In this document: piece after piece, positions 7,702 through 14,932 of the stretch
How positions within the stretch are numbered: the stretch's first letter is position 1
Layout of the letters: the number at the start of each line of letters is the position of its first letter
NCBI GenBank assembly: GCA_014860225.1
Contig: JACZKE010000014.1
Location: forward strand, 1 to 64,000
Source of the DNA: Desulfuromonadales bacterium
GTDB taxonomy: Bacteria > Desulfobacterota > Desulfuromonadia > Desulfuromonadales > BM103
Length of the DNA stretch: 64,000 nt
Direction of reading: 5' to 3'
Notes under the pieces: model-generated
Told to the model about the DNA's origin: nothing
The model's input: the letters and a program-made list of their open reading frames with translations, nothing else
The model's database searches: none
Position numbers and translations under genes: made by a program

Positions 7702-8715
7702 TTACCGGTATCCGGCGCGGTCCATCAGGCGCATCGCCTGCTCTTGCAGCTTGCCCGCCTGGGTCAGGTTGAACGGACTCGGCACAAACGTGCCCCAGGC
7801 CGCGACCTCGGCATTCGGTGCCACCTTTGGATTGACCGGATACTCCAGGTTGGCATCGGCAAACAGGTTCTGGGCCTGTTCACTGGACAGCCATTCGAGG
7901 AACTTCACGGCAGCCTCGGGATGTTTGGCATATCTGGTCACACCGGCCCCCGAGACGTTGACATGCACGCCGCTGCCCGCCTGCTCCTGGTTGGGCCAGA
8001 ACAGCGCCAGCTTCAGGTCGGGTTGCTTGCGCAGCAAGCGGCCAAAGTAGTAGGTGTTGACGATAGCGACATCGCCCTGCCCTGCGACTATGGCTTCCAT
8101 GGCCTGGGTGTCATTGGAGAAAGGCGCCGCAGCCAGGTTGGCGACCCAGGAGCGGACAATCTGCTCGGTCTGTTCTTCTCCGTACTCAGCGATCATCATG
8201 GCAACCAGCGACTGGTTGTAGACCTTCTTCGAGGTGCGCAGCAGCAGGCGCCCCTTCCAGGCCTCGTCGCCAAGCGCCGCGTAGGTTGAGAGCTGTTCAG
8301 GCTTGACCCGTTCGGTGCTGTAGACGATGGTCCGGGCGCGCAGTGACAGGCCGAACCAGCGGTCTTGCTCATCACGCAGGTTGGCCGGGATATTCTCCTT
8401 CAGGATTTGCGAATCGACCGGCTGCAGAAGCCCTTCACTGGCGGCATGCCAGAGGTTTCCGGCATCGACGGTGATCAGCAGGTCGGCTGGCGTGTTCTTG
8501 CCTTCGGCCAGAAGTCGCTGCAACAGCGGCCCTTCCTTGTCTGTAATGTATTTGATCTCGACACCGGTTTGTTTGGTGTAGGCATCAAATATCGGCTGGA
8601 TCAGGTGTTCATTGCGGGCCGAGTAGACCACCAGTTCATCGGCAAAAGCCGGTGCGCTGCAGACGAGGCTGGCGAAAGCGCCGGCCAGAAAGGCGATAGT
8701 CCTGAATGATTTCAC
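7702..8715 (-). CDS. fbpA: Periplasmic iron(III)-binding protein
   Basis: 337 residues from GTG 8715, with GGAG 6-9 bases upstream. The Sec signal peptide ends at [16 protein letters not shown] at the mature N-terminus and NTYYFGR, whose paired tyrosines (about 222-223) bind ferric iron, mark it as FbpA/FutA-like. It delivers iron to FbpBC encoded just downstream. A palindrome in its leader may be the regulatory site. Confidence 0.9.
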   Translation of the reverse strand: MKSFRTIAFLAGAFASLVCSAPAFADELVVYSARNEHLIQPIFDAYTKQTGVEIKYITDKEGPLLQRLLAEGKNTPADLLITVDAGNLWHAASEGLLQPVDSQILKENIPANLRDEQDRWFGLSLRARTIVYSTERVKPEQLSTYAALGDEAWKGRLLLRTSKKVYNQSLVAMMIAEYGEEQTEQIVRSWVANLAAAPFSNDTQAMEAIVAGQGDVAIVNTYYFGRLLRKQPDLKLALFWPNQEQAGSGVHVNVSGAGVTRYAKHPEAAVKFLEWLSSEQAQNLFADANLEYPVNPKVAPNAEVAAWGTFVPSPFNLTQAGKLQEQAMRLMDRAGYR

Positions 8716-8749
8716 GTTTGACTCCTTTGTCTTGTTTGAATCTGAAATC

Positions 8750-8773
8750 CGTTTTCATCATACACTGAAAACG
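8750..8773. promoter_or_regulatory. Candidate operator upstream of fbpABC
   Basis: CGTTTTCA-N8-TGAAAACG is a perfect 8-8-8 inverted repeat 35-58 bases before the fbpA start. It is not a canonical Fur box (no GATAAT core), so the regulator is unknown. Its placement fits repression or activation of the iron operon. Confidence 0.45.
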
Positions 8774-8900
8774 GTGCCTAGTGGGTAACTTTGTCGGGAA
8801 AACCTGTTTAGCTGCCCGGTGTCAGAATTAACGTGTTAATTGAACTGTGACCCTATTTGCAGGATCGGCGTCGAACAATCCGGGCTTAATAACGGATCCA

Positions 8901-9180
8901 GGTTATCTACTTTGCTCAGTTGAGACTCAGATTGGCCACTGAGATGCAGAAAAGCAAAAGGCATTGGCCGCTGATCAAATCTGACAACATCGGATAAACC
9001 TTTGAATCAAACCCTTATTTTTTTGATTCTGACTAAAAGACTTTAACCACAAGACTTTGGTTTTTGGCCTTTGACCTATCAGACCTGATCAGATTGTATC
9101 TGCGGCCAATTAAGCCTTTGCTGTTTTTTTGCGGCTTGAGTGCTCTCATATAGCTGCCTACTGGAGTTTTGTAGATAACC
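8901..9180. mobile_element. MITE-like element, copy 1 (280 bp)
   Basis: Bounded by a perfect ten-base terminal inverted repeat GGTTATCTAC (8901-8910) / GTAGATAACC (9171-9180). Related copies lie at 12240-12540 (opposite orientation) and, interrupted, at 53237-53990. All share internal blocks such as GGCCGCTGATCAAATCTGA and CTGATCAGATTGTATCTGCG. There is no open frame of note, so it would need a transposase in trans. I see no clear target duplication. Confidence 0.65.
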
Positions 9181-9413
9181 AAGAAGATTTTTATTTGGAT
9201 TTTTGCGGGAAATTGAAAATCGAATTCAGAAAATACGTATTTCAGTACTGTTTGTCAATGGGAAAATGAAAACCGTTATCAAGCGGAGGGTGTTTTGTTG
9301 GATCGCCTGCAGTTAGCAACCCTATCGCCTTGCCGATGTCCCACAAGTGTGCTCCGGCTACGTTACCACCATGTTGGCGGCAGAACACTGTTGGTTCATT
9401 CAGCCACTGATTT

Positions 9414-9686
9414 TCACGAATGGCGTCTGGCTTCAACATCATCAGCAAGCCAGGCTTTGATCAGAGATTGATAGGGCATGTCGCGTTTGTTTGCTTCGAT
9501 CTTGATGCGTTCCAACAATGCTTGCGGCAGCCGAAGCGATATCGTCTTGGTTGAAGGCTTCAGGTTGGAAAGTGAAACGGACTGTGCTTTGCTCCAATCG
9601 ACGTAATCACTGGAGTCATGGGTTTCCCAAAAGGCCCGTTCTTCGGCTTCGGACTTGAATTCAGGATTTTTTTTGGTTTTTCTCAT
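9414..9686 (-). CDS. brnA: BrnA/CopG-type antitoxin
   Basis: 90 residues from ATG 9686 (MRKTKKNPEFKSEAEE); an in-frame start at 9716 lies deeper in the toxin gene. FWETHDSSDYVDW and LKPSTKTISLRLPQALLERI, the latter a ribbon-helix-helix segment, match antitoxins that pair with BrnT. It overlaps the brnT 3' end by 26 bases. Likely binds the palindrome at 9976-9996. Confidence 0.85.
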   Translation of the reverse strand: MRKTKKNPEFKSEAEERAFWETHDSSDYVDWSKAQSVSLSNLKPSTKTISLRLPQALLERIKIEANKRDMPYQSLIKAWLADDVEARRHS

Positions 9687-9972
9687 AAACAGTTCTCTCT
9701 TTTCGGTGCATGTCACGGGCGGAAATCACCCTGATCAATGATCCCGTTGCGCGTAGGGTAAATGTTATATGCAACAATCGAGCGTCATCAGTTCTGCCAA
9801 GAGCATGGTACCGCGTTTCCTGTTGACTATGTTGTCCATCTGCCAAAACCAGCAGCGGTTGATTGAAGAAAACCTGCTCAGCTTCCGGTTGGCTGACATC
9901 GTGCTTTTCTACACGCTTGCGCGAGTTACCCTCATCCCAGTCAAAGCCAGTTATTCGGACCAGATTAATCAT
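9661..9972 (-). CDS. brnT: BrnT-family RNase toxin
   Basis: 103 residues. The N-terminal FDWDEGNSRKRVEKHDVS and the central ETRYHALGRTDDARLLHITFT are the BrnT signatures; RVISARDMHRKERTVYE supplies the catalytic Arg and C-terminal motif. BrnT has a RelE-like fold and cleaves RNA. Toxin-first operon with brnA. Confidence 0.9.
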   Translation of the reverse strand: MINLVRITGFDWDEGNSRKRVEKHDVSQPEAEQVFFNQPLLVLADGQHSQQETRYHALGRTDDARLLHITFTLRATGSLIRVISARDMHRKERTVYEKNQKKS

Positions 9973-9975
9973 TTG

Positions 9976-10006
9976 TGTATATTACCATGATATACATTAT
10001 TGACAA
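9976..10006 (-). promoter_or_regulatory. Promoter/operator of brnTA
   Basis: On the minus strand TTGTCA (10006-10001) is followed after 16 bases by TAATAT. The inverted repeat TGTATAT-N7-ATATACA (9976-9996) covers the -10 region and ends three bases before the brnT start, as expected for BrnA autorepression. Confidence 0.5.
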
Positions 10007-10089
10007 GCCAAAAACAGCTAGATGAGAATGTCTTTGGCTTGAATTTACATTTCGTTCTGAAATCAAACCAAAAGCAACACCAATAGCAA

Positions 10090-10740
10090 CACCGGCGGGT
10101 CGCGTCCCGCCAGACGCCTTACTTTTTTCAACGCCAAAAAAGTAAGCAAAAAGGCTTGCTCCTGCGGAGGGCACTTCTTGCTCGATCGTTCTTCTCGTTC
10201 TATTCACATTAAATTTACCGACCAGAGCATTACCCATTCGCTCCGTTTTACGGGGCCGTTACCTTTGGCCCCGGCGCTGCGTTGCAGCGCGGTGGTTTCT
10301 GGAGAATGCTCCATGGCCTCGTTTTTTACAGTGATCACGTTACCTTTAAACCAGCGCAAGAAACAACAGCACTGAAGATTGTCATCATCAAATGAGAAAA
10401 TTAACGCGGGGGCCGATAACACAGGCCCCCTTTTTTCGGTGACTCGCAGCACTCAGCGAGTCGCCATAACTGAAAATGCTTTCGAATCAGAAACCAGGCA
10501 AAAGAAGTGCCCTCCGCAGGAGCAGGTCCTTTCTTTGGTGACTTTCTTTGGACCCAGCAAAGAAAGTTACCCGGCTGCCGGCCGGGACCGGCGACTTTGA
10601 ATTGAGGTTTTTTCTGTACAAAGAAAGACCAAACTTTTAGAACCGGCGGGTCGCGTCCCGCCAGACGCATTACTTTTTGCAAGCCGCCAAAAAGTAATCA
10701 AAAATCGACTATCTCCTGCGGAGGGCACTTCTTTTGCGGG
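10090..10740. repeat. Composite palindromic repeat region
   Basis: A gene-free tract built from short repeated blocks. GGCGGGTCGCGTCCCGCCAGACGC occurs as two near-identical copies (10093-10117 and 10644-10668), each followed by TTAC-TTTTT. CTCCTGCGGAGGGCACTTCTT occurs at 10160-10180 and 10711-10731, with its reverse complement at 10502-10523. The modules recur near 1231, 3663 and 60150-60400. Small frames here are not convincing genes. Confidence 0.6.
10408..10436 (+). terminator. Rho-independent-like hairpin inside repeat
   Basis: GGGGGCC (10408-10414), nine-base loop, GGCCCCC (10424-10430) and six T residues. It is the copy of the 1061-1150 repeat that kept a T-run. There is no obvious + strand gene just upstream, so it may simply be part of the repeat. 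Confidence 0.5.
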
Positions 10741-10938
10741 GAGTTATCGTGTTTATTACCGACACTGCTCGGGGGCTTTCGGCGCAGTCATTAATGTTGG
10801 GGCCTATCTAAACGGCCTTGAAGCATTGGTGGATGACTTCGAGTTTTACACCTTTAAACCTGAAAGGACAGTCCCCAATCGGGACACCCTCGCGGGACAC
10901 TTGGAAGAGTCGCGCGTGAGTGGCCCACTTATAATTCC

Positions 10939-12060
10939 TCACCGTCCGGGAAATGACCAATGCATATGTGCAAGTTTCCAGCTGCCCGCCTGGAGAATCC
11001 AGTTCTGTGTCTCAAGCCCTTGCGCACCGAAATAACGGTCCGGTAATTTACCTTTAATCGCAAACTGACGGGTTCTGATTGCCGCACTACCCGTTTCCAG
11101 AATCCGGACATCGGTGAAATCCGCCTCCATGTACTGGAATGCCTTGAGGTCGGGGCCCAGGTGTTTGTTAAGGGCATCATCCCTGCCGACGTCTTGCGTG
11201 CCTTGTTCGTACAAGACGATATCGTCGCTAAACAAGTCCCAAAGGGCCAGGATATCTCGTTCTACAAAAGCCTGATCATAAGAGGCCAGGGCTTTGCGCA
11301 AGGTCTCCGATGCCTCTCCCTGCGGTGAGGACGACTGCGCCAGGGCAGCTTGATTGAAGCCAAACAAATTCAGGTTGATGCTGTGACCGTAGCCGTGCAG
11401 TTGAAACATGAACAGCAGCACGCCGGCGGCGATGAGCCCCTGGTTTGCCAGACTGGCAAAGCGATCAAAAGATCGGGCCCGGCGCCAGCCTGCAATAACT
11501 GCCACCATAACGGCAAGGGCGAGCACCTGACCAATCTCAACGCCAACGTTGAAAGAGAGAATGCGCAGCACCAGGCCCTGGTCACCGAGGGGTAATTGCT
11601 GCAAGCGCGTGGATAGTCCGAACCCGTGCATGAGACCGAAACCGAAGATGACAAACATCAGGTTCGGAGAAGGCCGGCCAAGATACTTGTTGAAGCCGTT
11701 GAGGTTTTCAAAGCCCTTGTAGCAAACACTCAGGGCGATCACCGCGTCGATGAGATAATAATTGGCTGATATGCCCAGCAGGGTGGCCAGGATGAGGGTG
11801 ATGCTGTGCCCCAGGGTAAAGGCGGTAATGTATTTCAGAATGCCCCGGAAACTGGTTAAAAAGAAAATGACCCCAAAGATGAAAAGTAGATGGTCGTAAC
11901 CGGTCAGCATGTGGTTGGCGCCAAGCCAAGCGTATTGCAGGTAGTTGCCATCCAGCATCGTCTGCTGATCGCCCTCGGAAATACCGTGTGCGATCGCAGC
12001 GGCCGGCAGCAGCACCAGCAGTACGGCGTAGAGAATCAATCGGGAATTTTTGCTATTCAT
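10939..12060 (-). CDS. HupE/UreJ-like membrane protein fused to an NTF2-like (SnoaL/DUF4440) domain
   Basis: 373 residues. A Sec signal (to AAAIAHG) is followed by seven or so helices with GANHMLTGYDHLLFIFGVIF, TAFTLGHSITLILA and GFGLMHGFGLS, the His-rich signature of the HupE/UreJ family proposed to handle nickel or related metals. From about residue 250 a soluble domain begins (LRKALASYDQAFVERDILAL, DLFSDDIVLYEQG, ending WKLAHMHWSFPGR) that reads as an NTF2-like cone fold. HupE proteins normally stop after the helices, so the fusion is unusual. It is monocistronic between repeats. Confidence 0.75.
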   Translation of the reverse strand: MNSKNSRLILYAVLLVLLPAAAIAHGISEGDQQTMLDGNYLQYAWLGANHMLTGYDHLLFIFGVIFFLTSFRGILKYITAFTLGHSITLILATLLGISANYYLIDAVIALSVCYKGFENLNGFNKYLGRPSPNLMFVIFGFGLMHGFGLSTRLQQLPLGDQGLVLRILSFNVGVEIGQVLALAVMVAVIAGWRRARSFDRFASLANQGLIAAGVLLFMFQLHGYGHSINLNLFGFNQAALAQSSSPQGEASETLRKALASYDQAFVERDILALWDLFSDDIVLYEQGTQDVGRDDALNKHLGPDLKAFQYMEADFTDVRILETGSAAIRTRQFAIKGKLPDRYFGAQGLETQNWILQAGSWKLAHMHWSFPGR

Positions 12061-12129
12061 GCAGCTAACCTCGAAATCAGGGATCGGTTCTTTGATTGCT
12101 TCGAAACTTCTGAAATCACAACTATTAAT

Positions 12130-12230
12130 CTTAACGCCCGTTCGCTTCGCTCACTCAAGACGCAAAAAACATGTTTTCTTAAAAACCTTCTCTTTGCGCC
12201 TCTCTTTATCCTTGGTGCCTTTGCGTTAAT
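12130..12230. repeat. Dispersed TTAACGC/GCGTTAA fold-back repeat
   Basis: TTAACGCCCG at 12129 and GACGCAAAAAAC are mirrored by TTTGCGCCTC and CCTTTGCGTTAA near 12220. Similar modules lie at 52028-52075 (TTAACGCCCGTTCG) and 54266-54435 (TTTAACGCAGAGTCGCTGAG facing CTCTGCGTCTCTGCGTTAA). Non-coding. Confidence 0.5.
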
Positions 12231-12239
12231 CAAATACCT

Positions 12240-12540
12240 GGTTATCTACAAAACTCCAGCAGGGCAGCTATATGAGAGCACTCAAGTCGCAAAAAGCAAC
12301 AAAAGCTTAGATTGGCCGCGGATACAATCTGATCAGGGCTGATAGGTCAATGGCCAAAGACCAAAGACCAAAGACCAAAGACCAAAGTCTTATGGTTAAA
12401 GTCTTTCAGTCAGAATCAAAAAATCTGGGGTTTTTGCAATGGTTTATCCGATGTTATCAGATTTGATCAGCGGCCAATGCCTTTTGCTTTTCGACTTTTC
12501 AGTAGCCAATCAGAGACTCACTTGAGCAAAGTAGATAGCT
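12240..12540. mobile_element. MITE-like element, copy 2 (301 bp)
   Basis: Starts GGTTATCTACAAAACTCCAG and ends GAGCAAAGTAGATAGCT. It is the reverse complement of copy 1 at 8901-9180, with one terminal repeat degraded in its last two bases. A GACCAAA tandem (about 12354-12386) has expanded inside it and also appears at 53335-53364. Confidence 0.65.
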
Positions 12541-12541
12541 A

Positions 12542-12704
12542 GGTACCCTGTAACCTATAAACTTTCGCATCTTGCTGGTTCTTTGCCACGTCAGCGGCGT
12601 TGCGTCTTCATCTGAGTAGCTACAGCTGGGCAGCTGAAGTCGCGCCTTGCTGACACGCCAAAGCCCTGCGCAATCTTGCGAAATCCTATAGGATACAGGG
12701 TACT
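12542..12704. mobile_element. Second short inverted-repeat element (163 bp)
   Basis: The ends GTACCCTGTAACCTATAAAC and its facing partner (GTACCCTGTATCCTATAGGA read from the right end) form imperfect terminal inverted repeats of about 30 bases, continuing into TTTCGCA on both sides. The interior has GTCAGCGGCGTTGCGTCTTC and a facing GCGCCTTGCTGACACGCC. No open frame. It directly abuts the MITE-like copy 2, suggesting nested or preferred insertion. Confidence 0.55.
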
Positions 12705-12708
12705 AGTT

Positions 12709-13281
12709 TCAATAATTTATTTTGCGCAATTCAGCGCGCATTTGTTCACTGGCCTGTTGCGCCAGTTGCACATCACCCCTGCCCTGCCCGGCTATTTCGT
12801 CGCCGATATACTGTTCGAGTACCGTGAAGGACTGGTTAAGCCTGTCGATCCGGCTTTGATAGTCGCTCAACGTGGCGTTGATCTCCGCAGCCAGAGAACT
12901 GACCTGATCGCCATCGCGCAACTTGACCTGCAGGGTCAAATCGCCCTGGTCACGCACTTTCTTCAGATCCTGCTCGATGCGATAGACGCCGCCGACAATC
13001 GTTTTCGGGAAAAACAGGCTGGCAAGCGCACCGAGCGCCAGGCTGATCAGGAAGGAGCTGATCACGGCCGGCAGGAGGAAGTCGAGAAAGTTGCGTGCCT
13101 TGATATGAAATGTGCGGTAAGAGGCGGTGACTTCCCGGTCGGCGAAAAAATAGAAAATCAAACTGCTCAGCAGCAGGCTAATGAACAGCAGCAGACAAAT
13201 CTTGCCGATCATCCGGAATTGCATCTCCCGCTTGATGGAAAAATTCAATAGCTTGCGTTTATAGGGTTTCTGGGCATTCAT
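12709..13281 (-). CDS. Membrane protein with HAMP-like linker, no output domain
   Basis: About 190 residues from ATG 13281, chosen because GGGAG lies seven bases upstream; an in-frame ATG at 13329 would add 16 residues. Two membrane helices (ICLLLFISLLLSSLIFYFF and LLPAVISSFLISLALGALA) flank a short loop with REVTASYRTFHIKARNF. Then comes a HAMP-like segment (GGVYRIEQDLKKVRDQGDLT to SLAAEINATLSDYQ) and a coiled tail. There is no kinase or methyl-accepting domain. It follows the pentaheme cytochrome by 62 bases, and the same pair is duplicated in degraded form at 28.6-29.4 kb. I suggest the two act together, possibly passing a redox signal; that is inference. Confidence 0.7.
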   Translation of the reverse strand: MNAQKPYKRKLLNFSIKREMQFRMIGKICLLLFISLLLSSLIFYFFADREVTASYRTFHIKARNFLDFLLPAVISSFLISLALGALASLFFPKTIVGGVYRIEQDLKKVRDQGDLTLQVKLRDGDQVSSLAAEINATLSDYQSRIDRLNQSFTVLEQYIGDEIAGQGRGDVQLAQQASEQMRAELRKINY

Positions 13282-13343
13282 GGCAGCGCTCCCGGTTTTT
13301 GCAGATTGACCTGTACCAGCTGGTTTCATTTCACGATATCCTG

Positions 13344-14345
13344 TCAATCAAACATGGTACTTGGCGAGCTGTTCTTGAATTTGAAATGGCAGGCGACGCA
13401 GAGTTTGGTCTTGATCGTCTCGCGCACCAGCATCTTGCCTTGGGAGCCATGGGGATCATGGCAGGTGACGCAGGTGAGCATGCCATCCACGGTAGGCAGA
13501 TCATCGGGAATGCGGACATCCCGGCCGCTGTAGAGGCGCACAGGGTGCGAGGTTCCCAGGGTTGATTCCGGGTGGCACTGGTAGCAAGCGTTGATCGCCA
13601 GGTTTTCCGGGTTTCGCAGGGGGGGATGCATACCAGTATCGGCCGACTGCTGGACGTTGTCCATTTCTGCAATGGACACGTCCGCAAGGCCCACCCCTTC
13701 CAGCTCCTGCAGCTCCACCCAGCCGTAAAGCAGCCGGGGTGTTTCCCAGGCAATGGAAACCGTATTGTCATTGCGGTACAGGGAGGCGGTGTTGATAACA
13801 TCGCTAACCGGAGCAACCAGACCATCACTCACATCAACTTGTCCGGCAAGGCCGGTGTCATCCAATTCATCCGGCTGCAACCCCAGCCAGAGGCTCTGGT
13901 AGATCTCTCCCCCGGCATTTGCAGTTAACGGGCTGACGACAATCCGAAACCGGTAAGCGATACTCGTTTCAGGTAAAGGGATACTGACCAATTGCTCGAA
14001 AACAGGGCCGTTTGACCCCGTGTAAATCTGCACCTTGCGCCAGAGCTCATCCTGACTGACGATTGTCCCAGTGACGGTGCCCGTTGACGACATAGTTGTC
14101 TGAGCAGACCAGGAGGCCCCCTCCTCCAGATGACAACCCACGCATTGACGTTCCCAGAAGGGAGCATGCAGCTGGCTGTTTGCTGTTCCCTGGTTGAAGG
14201 TCGTGATGTGGCAACGAATACACTCTTCATTGACGGCGTTGCTTTCTGTCTGGTTCAGTGCGGCGATTAATAAGCTGCCAAGCAGCAGGAAAATAACTCC
14301 GGCTGCCTGGCAGATAATGAGACATTTTTTATATTGGGAGGCCAT
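13344..14345 (-). CDS. Membrane-anchored pentaheme c-type cytochrome
   Basis: 333 residues with an N-terminal helix (VIFLLLGSLLIAALNQ) that could be an uncleaved anchor. Five CXXCH motifs: CIRCH, CVGCH, then after a roughly 190-residue beta-rich insertion CYQCH, CVTCH and CVACH. The insertion (WRKVQIYTGSNGPVFEQL, IAYRFRIVVSP) resembles no domain I can name. A periplasmic location facing the partner HAMP-like protein is likely. A partly inverted, broken copy lies at 29091-29447. Confidence 0.85.
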   Translation of the reverse strand: MASQYKKCLIICQAAGVIFLLLGSLLIAALNQTESNAVNEECIRCHITTFNQGTANSQLHAPFWERQCVGCHLEEGASWSAQTTMSSTGTVTGTIVSQDELWRKVQIYTGSNGPVFEQLVSIPLPETSIAYRFRIVVSPLTANAGGEIYQSLWLGLQPDELDDTGLAGQVDVSDGLVAPVSDVINTASLYRNDNTVSIAWETPRLLYGWVELQELEGVGLADVSIAEMDNVQQSADTGMHPPLRNPENLAINACYQCHPESTLGTSHPVRLYSGRDVRIPDDLPTVDGMLTCVTCHDPHGSQGKMLVRETIKTKLCVACHFKFKNSSPSTMFD

Positions 14346-14834
14346 TATAAAACTTTCAAAGCAGCGCCAAAAAATCTGAATATGCGCAAACTAAGAATAA
14401 AGGTCAAGAGGATTGTCAAAAATACTCAGAATGGCTGAGGCCGTTTGTTAAAATATTTCCATAATATTTTGGCAGAGCAGGATGAGGCACTAACAACTTA
14501 GGATTTCAACACATTTTCCTGTGGCTGTTTTATAGTCAAAATAATCAGAAACCACTATCAAGCCATTCTACGAATTTATACAAACTTATTGTGAGATCTT
14601 ACATTATGTTCCCGAAGCAGTCAGATACGCTCTGATATGCGCTCGCTTGTCATTACCTGCCAGACAGGACGTTGCTGATGGCTTCCCTGTGTGTACGTCA
14701 GATAGTGAGATGTGAAAAGTTCATAATTAATCTGGGGATATCCCCATTTTTAATAATACGTTATATATTCAAAATGCAGCAGGATATTTCCTCAAGGATA
14801 GGGTGGATCGGCCTTTGCCTTATCTTTCCATCAG
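14346..14834. other. AT-rich gene-free spacer
   Basis: This interval holds no gene I can support and no hairpin stronger than GGGGATATCCCC at 14732-14743. A 64-residue frame at 14672-14866 has no ribosome binding site and no family look, and its end overlaps the sigma-54 type promoter. Confidence 0.5.
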
Positions 14835-14851
14835 TTGGCTCATTTACTGCA
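14835..14851 (+). promoter_or_regulatory. Candidate sigma-54 promoter of the collagen-like gene
   Basis: TTGGCTCATTTACTGCA has GG and GC spaced by ten bases and matches TGGCAC-N5-TTGC at all but two positions. Transcription would start near 14863, about 70 bases before the ATG. Confidence 0.5.
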
Positions 14852-14932
14852 TGTAGGCTTAAATGAGGGGTGCATTTTCTTTCTGTGAACACATCTTGGA
14901 TGTAAGCTATTAACTAAAACAGGGGGTAAAAA

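Noticed and set aside
9242-9448. 68-residue minus-strand frame after brnA
   Set aside because: No ribosome binding site, overlaps brnA and has no recognisable family features.
12354-12386. GACCAAA tandem (also 53335-53364) as a CRISPR-like or regulatory array
   Set aside because: The units are seven bases with no spacers and sit inside a MITE-like element; this is a simple tandem repeat.
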